The translations under genes and the position numbers were made by a program. 64,000 nt of DNA, from contig NZ_CP058579.1 of the NCBI RefSeq assembly GCF_013402875.1, positions 1,674,001 through 1,738,000 of the forward strand. Direction: 5' to 3'. This document shows, piece after piece, positions 44,098-51,989 of the stretch (the stretch's first letter is position 1; every line of letters begins with the position of its first letter). Origin of the DNA: Halorarum salinum (GTDB lineage Archaea; Halobacteriota; Halobacteria; Halobacteriales; Haloferacaceae). The notes under the pieces were generated by a model, which saw only the letters and a list, made by a program, of their open reading frames with translations, did not search any database and was not told the origin of the DNA.

Positions 44098-45270
44098 TCA
44101 GTAGCCGAGCCCCAGCGCCTGGTTCACGACCAGCGAACAGACGATGAGCGCGAGCAGCGCGACGAGGACCCAGAACGACGTCGCCCACCCGTACGTGTCC
44201 GCCAGGAACCCGACCGCGACCGAGCCAAGCGAGCTGACGAGGAGATACACCGTCCGGACGAGCCCGAAGCCGATCCCCTGTTCGGGCTCGGAGAGTTCGT
44301 CCATGAACCGCGGTTCGACCGTCACCGCCATGCCGAGGCCCGTCCCGACCAGGAGGACGGCGGCGACGATGGAGACGACCCCCGCGCCGACGATGAACAG
44401 GACCATCCCGAGCGCGCTGGTGATCACGCTGACCGCGATGGCGAGGTCCCGGTCGTAGCGGTCCGAGAGCACCCCCAGCCCCGGCTTCACGATCGCCTGG
44501 ACGACGAAGTACGAGGAGAAGACGACGCCGGCGGCCGTCGAGGAGAGGCCCCGATGCTCGATGAGGAACGTCGGGAGGAAGGAGGCGGTCCCCTGCCAGA
44601 CGAACGCGCCGACCGAGGCGATGACGGCGGTGAACACGATGGACGGCCGGCCGAGGAGTTCGAGCATCGGCCCTACGTGGAGCCGCTCCCTGATCGGCTG
44701 GTCGGGCCGCCGCGGCTCGGCCGACCGGACGCGGAGCGCGAACAGGACGAACACGGGGGCGGCGATCGCCGAGCCGATGGCGACCGCGGGCCGCCACCCG
44801 TAGCGGACGCCGATCCAGGCGGCCGCGACGGGGGCGATCAGCCCGCCCGCGGGGGCCCCGATGGTGTGGACGCCGATCGCCGTCCCGATGTCGTCGTGCG
44901 TGCGGGTGAGGAGGTTCGTCGCGGTGCTGTAGTGGAGGCCGGCGACGGCGCCGAGGACGACCACGCAGACGAGGAAGACGGGGAACGCGGGGGCGACCGC
45001 GATGAGGAAGCTCATGACCGCCGTCCCCCCGATCGCGAGGAGGACGACGAGCCGCTCACCGTACCGATCGCCGAGGACGCCGCTGGGGAACTGCGCGAAC
45101 GCGTACGACATCCACATCCCGGTCAGCGCGAACCCGATCACGGTGTTGGAGATGTCGAAGTCGGCCGTGATGGACGGGACGACCGGGCTGATCGCCAGCC
45201 GTGCGACCATCGTCGCGAAGAACGCGAACGTACAGAGGGCGAGGACGGTGTGTCGGTAGTGCCAACGCAT
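44098..45270 (-). CDS. MFS transporter
   Basis: A 390-residue major facilitator with 12 predicted helices. It starts MRWHYRHTVLALCTFAFFAT, and has the loop-2/3 motif GVLGDRYGERLVVLL (G-x-L-x-D-R-x-G type) and a second-half counterpart VLSDRYDRDLAIAVSVI. Organic-acid or oxalate/formate-type exchange is plausible from context only. The start at 45270 is the first ATG after a gap upstream. Confidence 0.88.
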   Translation of the reverse strand: MRWHYRHTVLALCTFAFFATMVARLAISPVVPSITADFDISNTVIGFALTGMWMSYAFAQFPSGVLGDRYGERLVVLLAIGGTAVMSFLIAVAPAFPVFLVCVVVLGAVAGLHYSTATNLLTRTHDDIGTAIGVHTIGAPAGGLIAPVAAAWIGVRYGWRPAVAIGSAIAAPVFVLFALRVRSAEPRRPDQPIRERLHVGPMLELLGRPSIVFTAVIASVGAFVWQGTASFLPTFLIEHRGLSSTAAGVVFSSYFVVQAIVKPGLGVLSDRYDRDLAIAVSVITSALGMVLFIVGAGVVSIVAAVLLVGTGLGMAVTVEPRFMDELSEPEQGIGFGLVRTVYLLVSSLGSVAVGFLADTYGWATSFWVLVALLALIVCSLVVNQALGLGY

Positions 45271-45455
45271 GTCAGTCGGTTCCGCGTCGCGGGGGACCCG
45301 GTTGACCACGACTCCACGCGACTGACGAATCAGTGTGGAGATTCCGGCAACCCTGTGCCGGACCGAGCCCGGAAGGGGGACGGCGGGGAATCGTGACGGT
45401 CCATTGCCGGACCCACGGGGGCGGTCCCGGGGTCGCGGCGGGCGGGGCCGGCCCG

Positions 45456-45674
45456 TTACTGTGCAGGGACGTGCTCGTCGGGGATCGCGTACGGCTGGCT
45501 GCAGCCGTGGATCTCCAGCGTACAGCTCGGGCAGATCGAGTGTTTCTCCCGGCGGTGGGCCACGGACTGTCGCTGCCGCGACGGGTCCTCCTCCAGCGGC
45601 ACGCGCCGCTCGGCGGGCAGGTCGGCGAACGCGATCAGTTCCGTGTCACAGATCGGGCAGTCCTCGAGTTCCAT
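45456..45674 (-). CDS. Small zinc-ribbon-like protein
   Basis: A 72-residue protein with two Cys pairs, CPICDTEL near residue 6 and SICPSCTLEIHGC near residue 47, separated by an Arg/Glu-rich loop. The pattern fits a zinc ribbon. A TATA-like TTTTAAG stands about 27 nt before the ATG. Role unknown; many haloarchaeal zinc microproteins act in regulation. Confidence 0.75.
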   Translation of the reverse strand: MELEDCPICDTELIAFADLPAERRVPLEEDPSRQRQSVAHRREKHSICPSCTLEIHGCSQPYAIPDEHVPAQ

Positions 45675-45761
45675 GCGGGCCGTTCACACGCCCGGGGCTT
45701 AAAACCGACCCCGGCGAGCGTCGCCGTGGTGGTCCCGCTCGCCGGTCGACGGGCGGGTCCG

Positions 45762-46193
45762 TCAGTCGGTGTGGACGAACGTGACCGGTCGGTCGGCCTC
45801 CAGCAGGATGGACTGGGCGGTGCTCCCGAACAGCGCCTTCCCGACGGGGCTCCGTTTCTTCCCGCCGATGACGATCACAGCGGCGTCGTTCGCCCTCGCC
45901 TCCGCGAGCACCTCGTCCGACGGTTCCCCGTGCCGGCGAACGACGGACGCCGCGACGCCACGGTCGGCGAGGTACCCTCGCACCGCTTCGGCGGATTCGG
46001 GGACGTCGGTCTCGTCGTAGAGGTCCTCCGAGTCGACGTCGCCGCCCTCCGCGTCGGTCACGTCGAACTCCTCGAAGACGTTGACCACCGTCACCTCGAC
46101 GGCGTCGGCCGCCCGGGGGAGCGATGCGACCGCCTCCCCGAGACGCGTCGGTTCGGCCATGTCCGCGTCTACCGCGACCACTGCGTGGTACAT
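45762..46193 (-). CDS. Universal stress protein (UspA family)
   Basis: A 143-residue Usp domain: MYHAVVAVDADMAEPTRLGE, VTVVNVFEEFD, and the C-terminal IVIGGKKRSPVGKALFGSTA with the ATP-binding G-rich loop. The second Usp in this window. It is divergent from the glutaredoxin-redoxin fusion. Confidence 0.88.
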   Translation of the reverse strand: MYHAVVAVDADMAEPTRLGEAVASLPRAADAVEVTVVNVFEEFDVTDAEGGDVDSEDLYDETDVPESAEAVRGYLADRGVAASVVRRHGEPSDEVLAEARANDAAVIVIGGKKRSPVGKALFGSTAQSILLEADRPVTFVHTD

Positions 46194-46330
46194 GGTCCCC
46201 GTCGTCCGTCCTCCTACTTCAAACTGTGCGTGGATTCGGAGGTGTGGATGGCCGTGCCGCCCGCTCGGCGGGGATCGCCCGGCCCGCCGCGGCGGCGACG
46301 TTTTTACGGTGGCCGCCCGAACGGCCGACC

Positions 46331-47131
46331 ATGTCCACGACCGCGTCCGACGACGGGGAGGGTACGACCGTGACGCTGTACCGGCTCCACGGCTGTCCGT
46401 ACTGTGAGCACATCGTCGAACTGCTGGATCGACACGGCGTCGAGTACGCGTCCCGGTTCGTCGCGGGCGAGCACAGCCGCCGGGACGGCGTCGCGCGGGT
46501 CGCGGGGACGCGCTCGGTGCCGCTGTTGGTCGACCACGAACGGGGCGTGACCATGGCCGAGAGCGCCCGGATCGGCGAGTACCTGGAGCGGACGTACGGG
46601 GGCGGGGACGCGGGGGCTACCCCCGAGTTCCGGCCGGTCACGTTCCCGCCGTCGGACCACCCCGTCGCGGGTGAGCGGGCGCCGGAGTTCACCCGCCCGC
46701 TCGTCACGCGTGAGGGCTGGGAGGACGTCCCGCTGTCGGCGCTCGCTTCCGAGGCCGGCTCCGTCCTGCTCGTGTTCTCCCCGCTGAACTGGGGCGGCAA
46801 GTCGATGTACTGGTGGAAGGAGATCGAACGGCGGGGCTGGGGCGACGACGACGTCGCGGTGGTGGGGCTCGGCGTCTCCCAGCCGTTCGACCACCAGCGC
46901 TTCCTCGAGCGGCGCGACATGCCCTACCCGCTGTACTCGGACCCCGCCAACGGCGTCGCGGAGGCGTACGACGTCGTGCACGACCTCGACGGGATGGCCG
47001 GCGTCGCGGAGCCCCGGCCGGCCGCGTTCCTCCTCGACGACGGGCTGACGGTGAGTTACGAGTGGGTCGCGGACGAGTGGCCGGAGACGCCCCCGTACGA
47101 CGACGTGGAGTCGGCGATGGCGTCCCCGTGA
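46331..47131 (+). CDS. Glutaredoxin-peroxiredoxin-like fusion, peroxidatic Cys absent
   Basis: A 266-residue two-domain protein. Residues about 12-95 are a glutaredoxin/GST-N domain with CPYC in LYRLHGCPYCEHIVELL and the cis-Pro region RSVPLLVDHERG. Residues about 118-262 are a redoxin/AhpC-TSA-like domain with LLVFSPLNWGGKSMYWWKEI, FDHQRFLERRDMPYPLYSDP and the strand AAFLLDDGLTVSYEWV. The peroxidatic Cys normally in the first part of this domain is missing (SPLNWGGKSM). A TATA-like TTTTTAC (46301-46307) backs ATG 46331. Confidence 0.85.
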   Translation: MSTTASDDGEGTTVTLYRLHGCPYCEHIVELLDRHGVEYASRFVAGEHSRRDGVARVAGTRSVPLLVDHERGVTMAESARIGEYLERTYGGGDAGATPEFRPVTFPPSDHPVAGERAPEFTRPLVTREGWEDVPLSALASEAGSVLLVFSPLNWGGKSMYWWKEIERRGWGDDDVAVVGLGVSQPFDHQRFLERRDMPYPLYSDPANGVAEAYDVVHDLDGMAGVAEPRPAAFLLDDGLTVSYEWVADEWPETPPYDDVESAMASP

Positions 47132-47168
47132 GCGGGTTCCCCGTCCGGTCCCGGCTCGCCCGACCGGG

Positions 47169-48056
47169 TCACCCGGTCAGCGTGACGACGACCGCGCCGG
47201 CGACGACGGTCAGCGCGCCGACGACGAGCCGCGGGGTGACCCGCTCGACGCCCTTCAACAGCACCGCGGACGCGAGGATGACGAGCAGCGGGCTCGTCTG
47301 CATGATGGGGACGACGATGCCGACGCGGGAGACGGCCAGCCCCGCGTAGTACGCGAGCAGGAACCCGGTGCTCATCGTCCCGGCGAGCACGTACCAGCCG
47401 AGTTCGCGCCTGGGAACGTCCCCCGGTCGCGGGATGGAGTCCCGCCACGCGAGGTAGGCGACGATGACGACGAACGCGGCGAGCGTCTTGACGGTGAGGC
47501 CGACGAAGGCGCTCGTCCCCTCCCGGAGCCCCACCGTCGCGAAGATCGGCTCGAGCGCGAAGAAGAAGGCGGCCGCGAGCGGGAGCGACGCCCCGAGCCC
47601 GGACGCCCCGTCGACGTCCGTGTTCGCGTCCCGCCCCTGCCGGGAGACGAAGGCGATGCCGGCGACGACGAGCACGACGCCGACGAACTGCCCGCCCGTG
47701 ACGACCTCGTCGAGGAACAGGAACGCGAGGATCGTCGCGTGGAGCGGCATGGACGCCTTGATCGGCTCCGCGCGGCTGGCGCCGATGCGCTTGATGCCGG
47801 CGTAGAACAGGCTCCGACCGACGAGCGTTCCCGTGAGCCCCGCGAGCACGAACGCGCCCAGGGATCGCCACGTCACGACGGGGTCCGGAACGACGAGCGC
47901 CGTGAGCGGGACGAGCACGACGACGTTCACGGCGATCACGACGAGGAGGACGTCCGCGGGCTTGCCGTGGCGCGTGGCGAGCCGGATCGTGAGCGCCTGC
48001 CCGGCGAGACAGCAGGCGGCCACTGCGGCGAGGCCGACCCCCAGACTCGACACCAT
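47169..48056 (-). CDS. EamA/DMT family transporter
   Basis: A 295-residue drug/metabolite transporter with ten helices in two EamA repeats: repeat 1 includes AGLTGTLVGRSLFYAGIKRIGASRAEPI, repeat 2 LAGTMSTGFLLAYYAGLAVSRVGIVVPI. The start MVSSLGVGLAAVAACCLAGQA at 48056 opens the first helix. It may export amino acids or metabolites. It is convergent with the fusion gene. Confidence 0.88.
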   Translation of the reverse strand: MVSSLGVGLAAVAACCLAGQALTIRLATRHGKPADVLLVVIAVNVVVLVPLTALVVPDPVVTWRSLGAFVLAGLTGTLVGRSLFYAGIKRIGASRAEPIKASMPLHATILAFLFLDEVVTGGQFVGVVLVVAGIAFVSRQGRDANTDVDGASGLGASLPLAAAFFFALEPIFATVGLREGTSAFVGLTVKTLAAFVVIVAYLAWRDSIPRPGDVPRRELGWYVLAGTMSTGFLLAYYAGLAVSRVGIVVPIMQTSPLLVILASAVLLKGVERVTPRLVVGALTVVAGAVVVTLTG

Positions 48057-48210
48057 ACACCGTCGGTGACTGCTCGGCACTTCACCCTGTTCATTCGGGC
48101 ACGGTGTTGCCCACCCGGCCAGTCCGACGGGACGAGATCGGTCCGGACGCGATCGACGGGGCCGCGTTCGGTCCGGACGTCCGGCGCGACCGCCCGTGTG
48201 ACCCGAATGT

Positions 48211-48236
48211 ACATATACGGAACGCGCAACGTTCCG
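48211..48236 (+). promoter_or_regulatory. TATA-like element and inverted repeat before the small Cys protein/BKACE operon
   Basis: ACATATA at 48211-48217 is about 25 nt before ATG 48239. Directly behind it, CGGAACG (48218-48224) and CGTTCCG (48230-48236) are perfect 7-bp inverted arms with 5-nt spacer, covering the likely transcription start. The position suits a repressor site. Confidence 0.55.
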
Positions 48237-48238
48237 GC

Positions 48239-48460
48239 ATGGGCAACCAGTGTCGGTACCTCGAATACCGGGCGGAGGGGGACGGGAAGGAGTTCGACGT
48301 CGAGCGGGCCTACTGCACCGCAGCCCAGCGGTTCGTCCAGCCGATGCGCGCGGACGTCTGCAACCGTCGGTACGACCTCGAGCCCGAACGGGACTGCGAG
48401 TACTACGAGGCCGCCGAGTCGGCCGGGGCTGACGAAGGAGCCGGGGCGAGCGAGCCATGA
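48239..48460 (+). CDS. Small Cys-containing protein coupled to BKACE
   Basis: A 73-residue protein: MGNQCRYLEYRAEGDGKEFD, then VERAYCTAAQRFVQPMRADV and CNRRYDLEPERDCEYY, with four Cys (residues 5, 26, 41, 53) and an acidic tail. The Cys spacing suggests a metal or iron-sulfur site. Its stop overlaps the BKACE start by 4 nt (ATGA), so the two are made together. No family recognised. Confidence 0.7.
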   Translation: MGNQCRYLEYRAEGDGKEFDVERAYCTAAQRFVQPMRADVCNRRYDLEPERDCEYYEAAESAGADEGAGASEP

Positions 48461-49296
48461 CGTACGACGACTACCTCGACGGGAAGCCGGTCATCGTCAC
48501 GGCGGCGCTCACGGGCGGGGTGCAGGGGAAGGAGACCGTCCCGAACCTCCCCGAGTCGCCGGCGGAGATCGCGGAGGCGGCCCGCGAGTGTGAGGCCGCC
48601 GGGGCGAGCATCCTCCACCTGCACGCACGCAGGGAGAACGGCGAGCGCGCCTTCTCGACCGAGCGGTTCCAGGAGGTCACCGACGCCGTTCGGGGGGCGA
48701 CCGACGACGTCATCGTCCAGCACTCGACGGGAGGGACCGCGGCGTCCGACGAGATCCGCGCGGAGCCGCTCCGGACCGACCCGGCCCCCGAGATGGCGTC
48801 GCTGGACATGGGTCCGCTCAACCGGTACGCGAAGCTCACGAGCGAGAACACGAGGGGGCTCGTCGACGACCTCCACGAGGAGATGCTCGAGCGGGGGATC
48901 AAGCCAGAACTGGAGGTGTTCAACGGCGGCCACCTGAACGAGTCGATGCGGATCTGGGACGAGCTCGAGGAGCCGCCGTACGTGAACCTCGTCTTCGGCG
49001 GCGGGACGACGACGATCCCGCACCCGCGAAACCTCGTCACGCTCGTCGACAACCTGCCGGACGGCGCCGAGTTCAACGTCCTCGGGTTCGGTCCCCACCA
49101 GCTGTCGATGACGACGACGGGGCTGCTTCTGGGCGGCCACGTCCGGGTCGGCCTGGAGGACAACAGCTACTACCGGCGGGGCGAACGGGCCGAGAGCAAC
49201 GCGCAACTGGTCGAGCGGGCGGTGCGGATCGCCGGCGAACTCGAACGGCCGGTCGCGTCGCCCTCGGAGGCGCGGTCGATCCTCGGGATGGACTGA
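48457..49296 (+). CDS. Beta-keto acid cleavage enzyme (BKACE, DUF849)
   Basis: A 279-residue TIM-barrel enzyme of the 3-keto-5-aminohexanoate cleavage family, which condenses a beta-keto acid with acetyl-CoA to give acetoacetate plus a new CoA ester. The zinc His pair is in ILHLHARRENG, with SLDMGPLNRY, LEVFNGGHLNE and the strongly conserved GGHVRVGLEDN (zinc Glu). Substrate differs widely across the family and cannot be read from the sequence. It is coupled to the Cys-rich protein. Confidence 0.92.
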   Translation: MTYDDYLDGKPVIVTAALTGGVQGKETVPNLPESPAEIAEAARECEAAGASILHLHARRENGERAFSTERFQEVTDAVRGATDDVIVQHSTGGTAASDEIRAEPLRTDPAPEMASLDMGPLNRYAKLTSENTRGLVDDLHEEMLERGIKPELEVFNGGHLNESMRIWDELEEPPYVNLVFGGGTTTIPHPRNLVTLVDNLPDGAEFNVLGFGPHQLSMTTTGLLLGGHVRVGLEDNSYYRRGERAESNAQLVERAVRIAGELERPVASPSEARSILGMD

Positions 49297-49377
49297 GCCG
49301 TCGCGCGGTCGGCCCTCCCGCCGCGGTCGACGGCAGCGGTTCCGAGCAGCCGACGGCGTCGACGGGCCGAACGTCCC

Positions 49378-50151
49378 CTAGCGGTCCGCAGCTTCGTCGT
49401 ACAGCTCCAGCGCCCGCTCGTTCGCCTCCCGGAGGGCGGTCGTGTCCTTGCCGACGATCTGGAAGCCGAACCCCCGCTCGACCCGCTCGGGGGCGTCCTC
49501 GGGCCGGACGGTCAGCGTCCCGACGGGGACGTCCGCGGCCTCCCCGGCGGCGATCACGCGGTCCATCGCCTCCAGGAACGGCTCGGCGTCCCACTCGCCG
49601 AAGCAGCCGAGCGCGCCCGAGAGGTCGGCCGGGCCCGCGAACAGCGCGTCGACGCCGTCGACGGCCGCGATCGCCTCGGCGTTCTCCAGGCCCTCGAGCG
49701 TCTCGATCTGGGCGATGGTCACGAACGTCTCGCTCGCGCGCTCGACGTACGATCGGAAGTCGGAGCCGTACCCCGACGCGCGTCCCGACGCGATGCCGCG
49801 GGTGCCCTCCGGGGGGTACCGGAGCGAGTCGACGAGCGACTCCGCCTCCGCGGCGGTGTCGATCATCGGGACCATCACGCCGGAGACGCCGACGTCGAGG
49901 ACGCGCTTGAGGTACACCGGGTCGTTCCACGGGACGCGGATGACGGTCCCCGCGTCCCCGCCCGCCGCCACGATCGCCCGGTGCATGTGCTCGACCGTCT
50001 CGAGCGTCGTCGTGGTGTGCTCGGTGTCGATGAGCACGAAGTCGAACGCGGAGGAGGCGCTCACCTCCGCGATCACAGGGCTGCCCGCCGAGACCCACGT
50101 CGCGGCGAGGTGGCGGCCGGACTCGAACGCCGCCTTCAACCGCTCGCTCAT
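49378..50151 (-). CDS. HpcH/HpaI family aldolase
   Basis: A 257-residue class II aldolase: FDFVLIDTEHTTTTLETVEH, the Arg in VIRVPWNDPVYLKRVLDVGV, metal Glu in QIETLEGLENAEAI and Asp in ALFAGPADLSGALG, and GTRGIASGRASGYG. The family splits 2-keto-3-deoxy or 2-keto-4-hydroxy acids into pyruvate and an aldehyde (GarL, HpaI, RhmA). It is divergent from an acid-sugar dehydratase, a fit for a keto-deoxy-acid pathway. Start at 50151 chosen as the first Met of the family N-terminus. Confidence 0.92.
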   Translation of the reverse strand: MSERLKAAFESGRHLAATWVSAGSPVIAEVSASSAFDFVLIDTEHTTTTLETVEHMHRAIVAAGGDAGTVIRVPWNDPVYLKRVLDVGVSGVMVPMIDTAAEAESLVDSLRYPPEGTRGIASGRASGYGSDFRSYVERASETFVTIAQIETLEGLENAEAIAAVDGVDALFAGPADLSGALGCFGEWDAEPFLEAMDRVIAAGEAADVPVGTLTVRPEDAPERVERGFGFQIVGKDTTALREANERALELYDEAADR

Positions 50152-50591
50152 CGCTCCCCCGCGCCGTCGGGCCGCGAGCGTGGCCGGGTCGCGCGCGACT
50201 CCGCTCGCGCGGTCGCACCCGGGCGGTCGACGCTGCCGGCTGGTGTAACGTACATCGCTTCGGGGGTGAGTTCGTCCACTGTGATAAAGGTCTTTGCGTG
50301 GACACACCTCCGGGCCGGACCCGGCCGGCGCGAGCGTCGCGGCGGGAGTCGCCCGCCGTCGCCGGCCGCGACCGTCGGCCGGATGTGACTCCCTCCCAAA
50401 GGTTATGTGCGCGTCCGAACGACTCACGGTCGATTCCGGTCGGCGAGTCGCCCCGGCGGCCCTCCGGCCGCTGCGGGCGCCCGTCGACCGCGTCCGACCC
50501 CGACGGAACGGCCCGCTCGACTCGGCCCCCGACGCACCGGGGTCGGGGGAATCACCGGAGACGATCGACCGTCGCGACCGAGGAAACCAAG
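50152..50591. other. Divergent promoter region with a long 5' leader
   Basis: 440 nt between two divergent genes. Leftward, a CCTTTATCA element (plus-strand TGATAAAGG, 50282-50290) is about 130 nt from the aldolase ATG. Rightward, AAGGTTATG (50398-50406) is about 190 nt from the dehydratase ATG. Unlike most genes here, both may have long leaders. GTCCAC (50274-50279) and GTGGAC (50298-50303) flank the leftward TATA element. Confidence 0.45.
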
Positions 50592-51770
50592 ATGCAAATC
50601 AGCGAGATAGAGATCCACGAGTTCACCTACGAACTGGAGTCGGTGGGGACCGCCCACGGGCACCAGGTGTACGACCCGGACAGCACGCTCGAGACCCCCG
50701 CGTTCGTGCTCACGATCCGAACCGACGACGGCCTGGAGGGGCGGTATCGGAGCATCACGTTCGCGAAGTCGATGCTCGTCCAGATCGAGATGGCGGCCGC
50801 GGAGTTCCTCCTCGGCCGGGACCCGCTGGAGCGGGAGGGGATCTGGGAGGAGATCTGGCGCGGGTTCCGGCACACCGACCACATGGGGCTCGGACCCATC
50901 GACATCGCGCTCTGGGACCTCGCCGGGCGTCACTACGGCGACTCCGTCTCGAAGCTGCTCGGCGGCTACCGCGAGGAACTGCCGGCGTACGCGTCGACGT
51001 TCTTCATGGACGACGCCCCCGACGGGCTGAGCTCCCCGGCGGCGTTCGCCGAGTTCGCGGAGGAGTGTCTCGACGCCGGGTACCCCGCGTTCAAGATCCA
51101 CGGCCACCCCGACGGGGACCCCGACGTGGACGTCGAGATCTGCCGCGCGGTCGCGGACGCGGTCGGCGACGAGATGGACCTGATGCTCGACCCCGCGAGC
51201 AACTACCGCACGTACCTGGACGCCAAGCGGGTCGGCCGCGTCCTGGACGAACTCGGCTTCTACTGGTACGAGGACCCGATGGCCGACACCGGTCAGAGCA
51301 TCAACGCCGCGCGGAATCTGACGAGGGAACTGGACACGCCGCTGCTCGGGCTCGAACACGTACGCACGGGCCCGTTCGGACGCGCCGACCACATCGCGGG
51401 GGAGGCCGCGGAACTCGTCCGGGCCGACGTCCACCAGGACGGCGGCATCACGGGCGCGCTGAAGATCGCCCGCGTCGCCGAGGCGTTCGGGCTCGACGTG
51501 GAGCTCCACATCGGCGGCCCCGCGACCATGCACTGCATGAGCGCGATCCGAAACTCGAACTACTTCGAGCACTCGCTCGTCCACCCCAGCGGGGTCGACT
51601 GGATGAACCAGCTCGGGTTCGTGGGGTCGCCCGAGGCGCTCTCGGACGCGGGGACGGTCACCGTCCCCGAGGGACCGGGGCTCGGCGTCGAGATCGACTG
51701 GGAGTACGTGGAGGAACGGCTGACCGACCACAGCGTGATCGACAGCGCCGGCTCGGCGAACGTCGTGTGA
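50592..51770 (+). CDS. Enolase-superfamily acid-sugar dehydratase (mandelate racemase group)
   Basis: A 392-residue MR/MLE enzyme. The capping domain is residues 1-125; the barrel has a K-x-H motif AFKIHGH (K168, H170), metal ligands D200 (MLDPASNY), E227 (YEDPM) and E255 (GLEHV), and the His-Asp dyad D279 (RADVHQDGG) and H306 (ELHIGGP). The 27-residue spacing of the dyad equals that of mandelate racemase. It should dehydrate an aldonic or aldaric acid, but which one is unclear. The start at ATG 50592 has GAGGAAAC in front as a weak ribosome-binding site. Confidence 0.9.
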   Translation: MQISEIEIHEFTYELESVGTAHGHQVYDPDSTLETPAFVLTIRTDDGLEGRYRSITFAKSMLVQIEMAAAEFLLGRDPLEREGIWEEIWRGFRHTDHMGLGPIDIALWDLAGRHYGDSVSKLLGGYREELPAYASTFFMDDAPDGLSSPAAFAEFAEECLDAGYPAFKIHGHPDGDPDVDVEICRAVADAVGDEMDLMLDPASNYRTYLDAKRVGRVLDELGFYWYEDPMADTGQSINAARNLTRELDTPLLGLEHVRTGPFGRADHIAGEAAELVRADVHQDGGITGALKIARVAEAFGLDVELHIGGPATMHCMSAIRNSNYFEHSLVHPSGVDWMNQLGFVGSPEALSDAGTVTVPEGPGLGVEIDWEYVEERLTDHSVIDSAGSANVV

Positions 51771-51989
51771 CGCGCCGGTTCGATCCCCACGACCTGACCG
51801 TCCGACGGTTTCCGGCCCGATGGTCTCCGAGCACCGCGCGGACGCCCGTCGTCCGTCGACGGGCGCAGGTCACGATCCAGTTCCGCCGGCTACGGATGCG
51901 GAACGGCGGTTCGTGGTCCGCACGGGGCGCTCGGGTCCCTCCCGGTCGACTCACGCCCGCGGTGAAAAACGGTCCGCGTCGACGTCGCG

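Noticed and set aside
50148-50254. Short frame overlapping the aldolase start by 4 nt
   Set aside because: The peptide is Arg-rich and low in acids, unlike proteins of this genome; the overlap can arise by chance.
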